The notes below the pieces were generated by a model. The model was not told the origin of the DNA, did no database searches, and saw only the letters and a list, made by a program, of their open reading frames with translations. A stretch of 64,000 nucleotides of DNA, taken from NCBI RefSeq assembly GCF_042100115.1, contig NC_091275.1, forward strand, positions 2,108,001-2,172,000, in the 5' to 3' direction. Numbering within the stretch: position 1 is the stretch's first letter; every line of letters starts with the position of its first letter. A program made the translations under genes and the position numbers. Source of the stretch: Alternaria dauci. Lineage: Eukaryota > Ascomycota > Dothideomycetes > Pleosporales > Pleosporaceae. This document shows positions 1 to 12,000 of the stretch, in pieces.

Positions 1-3000
1 GCTGAGCAGCTTGGCCGAAAGCTGGTAGCTTTCAATCTGTCACAGCAAAGCGAGAGTGGCGACTTACTTGGTGGTTTCAAGCCTGTCAATGTACGCAGCC
101 TAGTAATCCCTCTCAAGGACGAATTTGATGAGATCTTTGATACTACGTTCTCGAGAAAGAAGAACCTACGATTCATGGAAATGCTCGGGAAACGTGTCGC
201 AAAAGGCGAGTGGAAGCGCGTGTGTGCACTCTGGCGCGAGGCACTGAAGATGGTAGATGCAGCCCGGAAGTCGCACGAATCACAAACGTCATCTCCAGAC
301 CCCGATGGCGGCCAGCCCAAGAAAAAGCGGAAGATGGACTCATTACCTGCCAATTTCCCAACCGCTCGATGGGAGAAATTTGCGACCGACCTCCATGATC
401 TAGAGGCGCAGCTCTCCGGCGGTTCAGAGGCATTTGCGTTCTCTTTCCTGGAGGGCAATATTGTCAAGGCAGTCAGGAATGGTGACTGGGTACTCCTCGA
501 CGAGATCAATTTGGCATCTTCAGATACACTAGAAGCACTTACTGATCTCTTGGGTGGAGGTCCGGATGGAAATCCATCGATATTGCTAACTGAGACTGGC
601 AACGTTGAACGAGTAGTCGCGCATCCTAATTTCAGGGTGTTCGCTGCGATGAACCCGGCTACCGATGTAGGCAAGAAGGACCTGCCGCCAGGCATCCGAT
701 CACGGTTCACCGAACTCTACGTTGAGAGTCCAGATGGTGACGAGAAGAGCTTGCGCAATATTGTCGAGAAGTATCTGGGTGGCGATGGCGCAGATCCAGC
801 AATAGTACGAGTAGCGCGCGATGTCACTGCACTGTATCTCGACATTCAGAAGCTTGCCAAAGCCAATATGCTGGTGGATGGCGCTGACCAGAAAGCTCAC
901 TTCAGTCTACGGACATTGACACGAACACTTTCATACGCCAGGGATATTGCGCCTCTCTGCACCCTTCGTAGAGCCTTGTACGAAGGCTTTCACATGAGTT
1001 TCTTGACTTTCCTAGGCAAGGCTTCGGAAGACCTGGTAGCTCCGCTTATCACTAAACACCTGTTCCCTCAGAAAGCCTCCTTGAAGGCTGAGCTTGGCAA
1101 GCCTCTTCAACAGCCTTCAGACAGTCGAAACTACGTCAGACAAGGACACTATTGGCTTCGACAGGGCGTACATGATGTGGAAGAGCAGTCCCACTACATC
1201 ATTACTCCTTTTGTTCAACGCAACATGAACAACCTCATCCGAGCCGCATCGACACGGAAGTACCCAGTATTGATTCAAGGACCTACCTCGTCCGGTAAGA
1301 CAAGTATGATCGAATATCTTGCCAAACGATCAGGGAACAAGTTCGTCCGTATCAACAATCACGAGCATACCGACTTGCAAGAGTACTTAGGCTCGTATAT
1401 CTCCGGCGCTGACGGAAAGCTCACATTTCAAGAGGGAATACTGGTGCGAGCGCTGCGCGAAGGCCACTGGATTGTTCTAGACGAGCTCAACCTGGCGCCT
1501 ACAGACGTTCTGGAAGCCCTCAATCGCCTGCTCGATGACAATCGGGAACTTCTCATTCCAGAGACACAAGAAGTTGTTCGGCCACATGAAGACTTCATGC
1601 TTTTTGCCACACAAAACCCGGCCGGTCTTTACGGAGGACGCAAGGTTTTATCACGAGCCTTCCGCAACCGATTCCTGGAGCTACACTTCGACGACATCCC
1701 AGTAGAAGAGTTGACCGAGATTCTGCACCGCCGTACTATGATCCCGGAAACATGGTGTAAGCGAATCGTGAAGGTCTATCGGGAGCTTTCTACACTTCGA
1801 CAGGAAAATCGCATCTTCGAGCAAAAGAGTTTCGCCACGCTACGAGACTTGTTTAGATGGGCACAACGAAAAGCAGACACAATCCAGGACCTTGCAAACA
1901 ACGGTTACATGCTTCTTGCAGAACGCGTGCGCAAAGAAGAAGAGCGAGTCGCTGTCAAGAAGATTCTGGAAACCGTAATGAGCGAGAAGGGCCCTAAAGT
2001 GACCATCGATGAAGAGCAGTTGTTCAGTCCTGACAGCTTGTCGAACATTGAGGGACTCGGTAATGATGTGACCAAAGTCAATACTAATGTTGTTTGGACA
2101 TGCGCGATGCGTCGCCTTTCTGTCCTTGTTGCACATGCTATTCGCAACAATGAACCCGTCCTGCTTATCGGAGAGACAGGTTGTGGAAAGACGACCGTCT
2201 GTCAATTGCTCGCTGATCAGTTCAACAATCAACTTCACATCGTCAACGCACACCAGAACACAGAGACCGGTGATTTGATAGGTGCGCAACGACCCATCAG
2301 AAATCGAGCTGCAATCGAAGAATCTTTGAGGGAGCAGATGCTCCAGGCACTCGCCAGAGTCTCGAGCGAAAGCCTACAGTGTGATCCGAGTTCTTTAAGC
2401 CCCGAAGAACTTATGGCGTTGTACGACAAAGTCATGAAAGAGTCGCCAGATTCTTTCACCGATGAGGTTCGCAAATCGATAGACCTCAGTCGAACCAAGG
2501 CCAGCGCCTTGTTTGAATGGGCAGATGGTAGCCTGGTACATGCGATGAAACAAGGTCACTACTTCCTTCTCGACGAAATCTCGCTAGCTGATGACTCCGT
2601 TCTCGAGCGTCTGAACAGTGTTCTTGAGCCTTCACGAAGTCTCTTGCTTGCAGAGAAGGGCCCTGTCGATTCGCATATCACAGCCAGCGATGGATTTCAG
2701 TTCCTTGCCACGATGAATCCGGGTGGAGATTACGGGAAGAAGGAGCTCTCGCCAGCTCTTCGAAACCGCTTCACAGAGATCTGGGTCCCCGCCATGTCCG
2801 ACCTCGATGACATTCTGGAAATCGTACGATCGAAGTTGAAGCCTAGCCTGAACCACTATGCTGGAGCTATAGTTTCATTCTCACAGTGGTTCAACGACAA
2901 GTACAACACCTCCGTCGCATCTTCGATATCGATTCGTGACACGCTAGCATGGGTGTCTTTCATCAACGATATGAAGCACGATGATCCCATATTTGGTGTT

Positions 3001-6000
3001 GTTCATGGCGCAGCAATGGTTTTCATCGACACACTTGGAGCGAACCCAGCAGGCTTGCTTGCCATCTCTACCACCACGATCCAAGACGAGAAGGCGGCAT
3101 GTCTGCATCACCTGAGCAAGCTCCTGGGTCAGGATGTCGCACCCATGTACTTTGGAGCCATTGAAATATCGAGTACTGAGCATTCCTTCCGGCTGGGCTC
3201 TTTTTCCATCCCCAAGTTTTCTTCAACAGCCTCGCAGGCGTCAAACTTCGCGCTCGAAGCACCAACAACCCGTTCCAATGCGATGCGTGTGGTCCGTGCT
3301 CTACAGCTTCCCAAGCCAATTTTACTGGAGGGCAATCCAGGTGTGGGTAAAACTACATTGGTCACTGCTCTGGCTAAAGCTATTGGCAAGCCTTTGACAC
3401 GTCTCAATCTTTCTGAACAAACGGATCTTATGGATCTGTTCGGATCGGACGTGCCTGTCGAAGGAGGAGCCGCCGGTACTTTCGCTTGGCGCGACGCGCC
3501 GTTCCTCAAAGCCATGAAAAACGGCGACTGGGTACTTCTTGACGAGATGAACCTGGCGTCACAGTCCGTGCTTGAAGGTCTCAACGCCGTCCTTGATCAT
3601 CGTGGTGAAGTCTACATCTCCGAGCTGGACCAGACGTTCCACAAGCATCAAGACTTCAGGGTCTTCGCAGCGCAAAATCCACATCACCAAGGTGGTGGCC
3701 GCAAGGGACTGCCCGCATCCTTCGTCAATCGGTTTACTGTCGTGTATGCCGACATCTTCCGTCCAGAAGACCTCACTCTCATCTGCAACAAGGTTTTTCC
3801 TAGTATCGATGAGCACGAAGTCGCTAAGCTCATTCGATTTGTGGCAGAGTTGGACGACCAAGTAGTCAACCGACGCGCGTTCGGTAATTTGGGCGCACCT
3901 TGGGAGTTCAATCTGCGTGATACCCTTCGCTGGCTGCAGCTTCTCACCTCAACCGATTTTCCGGGTTCGGCGCGAGACTTCTTGGACACTATATTCGCCC
4001 AACGCTTCCGCTCAGAGAGCGATCGCGCCCGGCTACGTAAGTTGTTTGAGAGTCAGTATGGCGTCCACCAACCACGCATCAGCCTCTTCCACAATCTGAG
4101 CACACAAGCTGTCCAAGTCGGCCTAGGCTTGCTACCACGCGACACTGCGGTTACGCGGCCAGATCCTATTTCAACCCTACGCGCCTCGCAGCTAGGTGCC
4201 ATGGAAGCTCTTCTGGTCAGTGTCAAGCAAAACTGGCCAGTCATCATCGTGGGCCCACCCGGTTCTGGTAAGACTGCTATGATTAGCCAGTTAGCCGGCT
4301 TTGTTGGTACGGATCTGATCACCTTCTCCATGAATGCCGATGTTGACGCTATGGATCTTGTTGGTGGATATGAGCAATCAGACCCTACACGAGAGGTCCA
4401 TCGATGCCTTGAGCAGGCGGAAGAGATCGTCCGGAGGCATATCGCGACGAGCACAAAACATTCAGCCATGCATCTCCAATTATTGGAACATCTCCGGGCC
4501 GGCTCTTTTACGAGCGACAGCGGCGGTGCAGTGCGATTTCTCGAAAACCTTGCAGGCATCAGTCCCGAAGCGTCTGAGCTGGCCCACAAGCTGCACTTGT
4601 CACTACAGGCTTCCCATCAACAAATCGACGGCGCACGTTTTCAGTGGGTCGATGGAATTCTTATCCGCTCGCTTGAGCAGGGCAAATGGCTCGTCCTAGA
4701 CAACGCAAATCTGTGCTCAAGCGCTGTTTTGGATCGACTGAACTCGCTACTGGAGCCCAACGGCTACCTCTCAATCAACGAACACTCCACAGATGATGGC
4801 GAAGCACGCATCGTGCGCCCACACCCAAACTTCCGTATCTTCATGACTATGGATTCGAAGTACGGGGAGCTATCAAGAGCAATGCGAAACAGAGCTGTCG
4901 AGATATGTTTGTTGGAGCGCGATGATGAGGTTGTCCAAGACGATCGACCGGTGGTACAATATCCGCTCGACTCCGCCATGTACCGGTATCGCCAATTTCA
5001 AGAACACGAAGACCATCTGTCGGTCAGTCTGCAACATCGTTTCGAGCATTTGGGACTCCAGGACAATGACTTGTTGGCAAGTTTTACCAAGCAGACGCGA
5101 CAAGGTCTTGTATTGAGTTCTGCTGCGCTACCAAACGGAACAGATAATGACGACCACACACAGCTATCCCCCGTGGTAGCCCGAGCAAGTGTCGAAAATC
5201 AGATGCAGCAATTTTCCCGGTTCCTGGAGACAACATGGGAGCCGCATGCGACGACGGTTTACAACAAGCTAGAAACCGACGAGGTGACAAGATTACGCTC
5301 TTACCATCCCTTGAGCAACGAGCTGTTACTCAACCGTACCGAAAAATCGAGGATTCTAAATGTCTGGAGTGCGTCCATGTACGAGATCATGTTCGATCTT
5401 TACAACATGCAACAGGCTATCCAAGACCTCCCATCCGCTCGATTCGAACGTCGCAAGGAAAAACAAAAGCTGCCAGCGTTCTTGCATGCATACTGGAAAG
5501 GCATAGTCAAAGTTGTCGAGGGATTTTGGAATGCTCTTCATCAAGACCATTGTTTCGATGTTGCTTTCCTCAAGCCCTTGCGGACGTTGTTCTGGGCCTT
5601 TCACGCTCTCACTACTGCCTCCACATTCGACCGTGCCACTTTCCAGACTTATCTGAAGATGCTGGCGTCGGCTATTCCCGCTACGACTGACGACTCAGAT
5701 TCTGTCATGCAGTCTATGAGTAATACACTCTCCAAGCAGATCGCTGTGTTTGGATCTGACGTCCAACTCACCTCTGGCATGGGCATGGAACATATCTGGC
5801 GTGTTTTCAAACCGTCTACACCCACAACCCAAACTCAACTGAATGCTATCCTGGAGCTTGAAAGCTTGGCTGACAGACTTGATGCAATCATGTGGCAGTC
5901 AACTCTACGCGTGGATGAGATGGTACAGTTACGCGAAAGGGTCGCTAGCTCTTTGAACCTTGTTCGGAAGAATCAAGTGGATGCCAAAGAACTTGTCGCA

Positions 6001-9000
6001 GGTCTCAGTGCAGCGATTCATGACTTGGAGCAAAACATCGGCGAAGACAACATGTTGATCACTCCATATTTCGAAGACGAATTTGAGGGTCTCTGTCAGT
6101 TCCTGGACATCGCGCGCGACAATAATGATGCCGAACGAAACGTATCGCCTACTACAGCTGTTGTAGCCACCCGCGCAAAGGCAGCCCTATTTGCCCGGCG
6201 TGCAACAAAACTCGTAGATCTCGAGTTTGGGCGATCTTATCATGGATCGGAGCACTTCATCAAGTTGTATCGCCATCTTGGGTTGACACGCAAGTCAGCG
6301 AACGCTATGGTACTTCAAGGCCGATTCCACACTGCGGTACTTGGAAAACTCTTTGGTGTCGATGAAGTCCAGCTGGCACAGCTCGACCGATTCGAGACAG
6401 AGCTACAAGTACTTTCCCAGCAGTTGTCACTTGATGCTGGCCGTATAACGGAGGACCAAAGGGCTGCGTTGGACTTACTTTACAAGGATATTTATGATGA
6501 GATCATCTCGTCGCACTCCAACATAGTTGTTCAGGCGGCGAGTGGACGCTCTGTTATAGTATCCCCGGACGCTAATATTCCTGATGTCTACCGATCGACT
6601 CTAGAGGCTGGTATCGCAAGATGCCCTCGACTACCCGATTGCGTTGTCGACTCAGCAGCGTGGATCCATTTGGGTCTTTTGGGTCTGCAGTTGTTTGTTC
6701 CCAATTACCCACACGACCCTGCACTCAGACCTATGATCGAACGCGACATGTTCACTGCGGAGAAAAGTTCTCTCCAGAAAGCACTTGATGCACTGAGAGT
6801 TTTCCAAATTGACTATACTGGGCAAGATACAAGCTTCCGTATCCGACAAGCCGAGGAGGTGATCAACAACATGGGTCAGGAGCCGCCTGTGCCGGCTATC
6901 GTTCGTCCAACTACCTCCGAGCTCGATGATCTCCAAGGCGAGTTCACAAACTTGCTGAGCACTATTCAACCTCTTTTGAACCGGTCAATGTCAGTTCAGG
7001 AAGCCGCCCGTGACATCACTTTGCAGCAAAACATCATTCGTATTATCCAGCGCCTCACAGAAGGTTATCGAGGATATGACGACATCACGGATATCGCTGT
7101 CGGCTTTCTCTCTTGTCTGCAGATTGGCCTTCACCTGGGGCAGAGAGAAGAAGAGAAGACCGTACAGAGCAATGTCAGCAAGAGTTTGGCATACATGTCA
7201 TCGCGGACGCCTTTCTTCGGTCGATCCGAACCAATGGAGAGATCAGAATCAGTGTTGCAGATCATGGAAGAAAGCCTGGGTCAGCGCGAACATGCTATCG
7301 ATCTCAGGTGGCACACTTTGAACAACCTGCTCGTGTTGAACAACACAGATCCGGCTGCTATGACTACACCTACAGCCAGAAATCTACTGCATGATCTGTT
7401 TGCTAGCTTGTACGGTGATTGGAAAACCAAGCTAGTTCAAGACCAGGAAAAAGAAGCCCAAAACTCAAGCCTGTACACATATCGTGGATTGGATGACGAC
7501 GAAGTCGATGAAGACCCGACACTGTTTCCAGACTACGACGCAGGCCAGGAGGACGAGATCAAACCAACCAGGCTGCCATCCAACTCTCGGGACTATGCCA
7601 TCAGACTTGCCAACTTACATGCCGAGCTCTTCGCTCAGGGCAGGGACGCTTCTGACTCCGTCAAGGCGCTTCTAGAGTGGTGTGCTACGGAACTCAATCG
7701 CATATCGGGTGGCAAGAGCTACGGTAGCAAGCATGATGATGTCTTGCCAACTATCTATCTCGCGTTAGAGAAGAAGCTAAATGCGCTGTCAACCGTCAGC
7801 ACAGCGAGAACCTACAATTTTTACTTCGATGCCAATCTCTCAGAAGCCAAGCGCCTCATCACACTTATCCATCGTATTCAGGCGCGCTACCGCCAGATTC
7901 GCAGTGTTTGGCCTGAACACGCGACCCTTTCAGAGGTTTTACGCACGTGCGACGAAGCACTTAAATTCCGGCATGTCGACCCCGTGGCAAAATTCATCAC
8001 GAAGGCTGAGAAACTTTATGCTTACATGCATGAATGGCAGAGAGTTGCCAGCAAAGAGTACAGCACCGCGAATGTATTCGACGACCTTACTAAGCTTCTA
8101 GTCAGCTGGAGAGAGCTTGAGCTTACGACTTGGGCCCGACTCTTCGATATGGAAGAGGAGAAATACCGTGACGATGCCAAAAGCTGGTTTTTTATCGCAT
8201 ATGAGACCGTCATTGCTGCGTCAGAGAGCAGCGAGGATGAGAAGAGTCTACAGACCCATGTCAAGAACTTACTCAAATCATTGGAAGGGTTCTTCGAGGC
8301 AACCACACTTGGTCATTTCGAGCAACGAATCAAGCTTTTGGCACAGCTTCGCCAGCATGCCGCTATGCGCATGCAAGATGTTGATGCCTTCAGGACTGTG
8401 CATGCCGCACTTGACAATTTCCTCGCCTACTACTCGCGTCTTGGGAAGCCAGTGCACGAAACACTCAGCAAGGGTCGCCAAGCCCTAGAAAAGCAGATCA
8501 CTGATGTCATCAAGCTCGCGAGCTGGAAGGATACAAACATCGAGGTCTTGAAGCAGAGTGCGAAAGCCAATCATCGCAAGCTGACAAAACTCGTTCGCAA
8601 GTTCAGAGCATTGCTGAATCGTCCTGTGTCTGGTGTAATGAACGCCGGCTTCCCAGATGAAAGCCATTTACTGCACGACATTTCTCTGGAGAACGTCGTC
8701 ACTGCTACGAACCCTGAGGCGCTGAAACTTTGCGCAAACAGAATTCCTGGATGGGATGAAAGGCCTACTCGCTTCAAGAACCTTGCTGTCACTGTCTCGA
8801 TGATGCGAAATCTCACAACGCCAAAGACCGCTGCTGTTGACGGCGCATCTTACATCAGCGAGTTCATTACTGACCTCTCAGGCTCTATCGTCGAGCTACA
8901 AAAGGCTACTCCCACTACGCTTACAGAGGAGAACAAAGCATCCGTGCAGCATCTCAAGACTCAGAAGCGTAAGCTCTACGCCGATACGATGAAACAGCTG

Positions 9001-12000
9001 CGGCAGATGGGTATCAACTCGAACCTGAGTGTGGACACGTTGGCAAAGCAGGATGAGCTTTCAACGATACTCTCAACTATGTCCCTGGTCAAAGGAGGCA
9101 AAAGCACTGGTCATGCCGCTGAGTATCACCTACACAAGGCACTCAACATCATGCCTCAAGTTCGCGCAGTTACTAGGGAACACTCTGGTGATCTAACTGC
9201 AAACGACGTCTCAAGGAGCATTGGATACTTGGAGGGCTTGCTGCATGCCTCCCTCCGGCAGCGCAATATGCTCAGCAAGGCTGCACGCAGCCTTGAGCTG
9301 ATCAATGCGCCCATGGCGCTTGTCGCCAACCTGTGCCAACTGGAGCATGATCAATCCACTCTGGTGTCAGAACACGTGGATGTATCTGGATTCGTACAGC
9401 CACAGCTTCGCTGGCTCGCTGCCATGCTCCAGACCGCAAGCGACATAGTGAATGCGCAAGCCAGGCTTGGAAAGACGACAGAGCTTGATGCGTTGATCCG
9501 CGAATTGCGCGCCTGGACCGCCACTGCCCGAAGCCTTGCTGATGCATACGACCAATCGCCAAAGTTGCCACTCAACGTACAATCCTTTGCCTACCTAGAA
9601 GTCAACGACACCGTGAGAAAATTCTTATCTGAACTTCGAGGGGCGTTCAGCGTATCCATTACCAACAGCGACATCGCAAAGACCGTGCTTCGGCAAGTTG
9701 AACCGTTCATCTTCTGTTATCCTGTTGCCAACAGTGTACAATCTTTGGATGCTTTGCGCATATCGGTTGAGGCTCATGCCAAAGACATCCTCACTCTTCT
9801 GGATCTTGTTCTGGGTTCAATGCAAGACGTGGAGGTCGCAATGACGGGTATTCCTGCTTCAACGGATGATGCGTCCTGGCTCCTCAAAGAAGAACAGGCT
9901 CTTTCAGCTGCGCTGATGGCCTTACACGCTCCCCATATCAGTGAAACTTTACAGACGCTGCTCGACAAGATGCAATACCTTCATGACGATGCCAACTTAC
10001 AAGGCATAGTCGCTTTGTTCGCTTCCGTCAAGCCTATTTTGGACCAATACGTGGCAACGCACAAGTATATCGTCAACCGTTTCGACGCTCTTCATGCATC
10101 TACTGCAAACCTGCTCCACCGCCTCTCGAAGTCGTTCATCCAAATTGGTACGCAAGGCTTCTGTCAACCTCCCGAGAAGTCAAACGATCCCCAGAAGGGC
10201 AAAGATGACAAACTTGAATCTGGTACCGGTCTCGGTGAAGGAGAAGGCGCTGAAGACATCTCCAAAGATATTGAGGACGACGAAGATCTCGAGGATCTAG
10301 CACAAGAGCAGAAGGGCGAACGTGAGGGGAGTATCGAAGAACAGGAAGATGCAGTCGATATGGGCGAGCAAGAGATGGAGGGTGAGACAGAGGAGGTTGG
10401 AGAGAAGGAAGATAAGGGTGACGAGTCTGGCGAGGAAGGAGACGATGATGCGCAAAGCGAGGTTGGCAGTGTTGATGATCTCGGCCCTAGTGCTGTAGAC
10501 GAAAAGATGTGGGACGATGGAGGTAAGGAAGATGACGCCAAGGATAAAGAAGGAAAAGAAGACGTGGGAACCGAAGACCAAGAAGAGCAAGTTGCTGCTG
10601 AGAAGAAGGAAAATGAGACGAACGGCGAGGACAAGGACGAAGACGCTGAAGACGAAAAGAAAGAGGGCGAAGAAGAAGAAGACATGGAAATGGAAGGCGA
10701 GGATCAGGAAGAAAACGTGGGTGCTGGCGAAAAAGAGCAGATGGACCCCCACGCAAAAGAAGAAGAGACACTGGACTTGCCAGAAGATTTGAATATGGAT
10801 GGTCAAGACGACGAAGGCAAAGAGGATGACGATCTTGGCGATATGGACATGGGTGATGATCTGCCTGAAGAAGAAATGGATCCTGAGGTCGATCCTGGCC
10901 AACCGGATACCATAGACGAAGACATCGAACCTGAGCAAGAAGGCGCGGACGAGAAAGATACGACTGGTCATGTTGAAGATGAGGAGCAGGCAGAAGGGGA
11001 GCAAGAAGATGAAGGTGACGAGCCCATGGACGACGATGACACCATTCCTCTCCCGGACGAGAACGTGCCAGAAGACGAAGTTCGCGATCAAAAGGATACC
11101 GACCAAGCCGATCCCAATGCCGAAGCTGGTGCAGGTACCGAGGCCAACGAGGAAGCGCACAAGAACAAGAACGAGCAAGCTTCTGCCAGTGCCGCGAACC
11201 AGGACGAAGGTCAAGAGGGAGAATCCGCCGAGCAGCAACAAGCACCGACAACCGAAGACGGGCAGCTTGGACAAACAGCCGCCCCAGACGCTGGCGGACA
11301 CGGAGAACAGCCTGAGGAGTCGAGAGAGACGCAATCGTTCAAGAAGCTGGGCGATGTACTAGAGAAGTGGTACAATCAACAGAAGCAGATTCAAGATGCC
11401 CAAGAGAAAGATGAAAAGCAAGCTCAGCAAATCGACAAAGAGATCGATATGGCTGATGCGGACTTTGAGCATCTCGGCGATGAAGAACAACAAGCTGATA
11501 CACAAGCACTGGGTACTGCGACAGAAGATCAAGCGAAAACTTTAGATCACGACATGGCGCTGCCAATGAACGAAGAGGAGGACAAGCTGCCAACTCGACC
11601 TGAAGACAAGGACGAAGAGATGATGGAGGCCGATAAAGACACCGAGATGGAGGAGCCTGAGATGCAACAAGATCAAGACCAAGAAGCCCAGCAGCCGCAG
11701 TCGAATGCGATGGAAGGCCTACCGCAGGCTTTTGTCGGCGAACAGAGACCCTTCCCAGACCAAGACGACGAAGACATGGCTGATGCTGTTGAACTTGACG
11801 AAGATACTTCCTCTTCAGTGTCTTCTGCTGATAACATCGAAGCCCAGCTCTCCCTTACTCACCTTGAATCATCCGCCATGGACCCCACGTCCGCACGTTC
11901 CCTGTGGCTCGCGCACGAAACGTCGACGCATTCGCTTTCCCAACAACTCACAGAGCATCTCCGCCTCATCCTCGCTCCAACTCTCGCTACAAAGCTCCGT

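Noticed and set aside
10164..11334. Long antisense ORFs (up to 345 codons) opposite midasin
   Set aside because: They mirror the Asp/Glu-rich repeat tract; GA-rich codons read as long Ser/Leu/Phe frames on the other strand.
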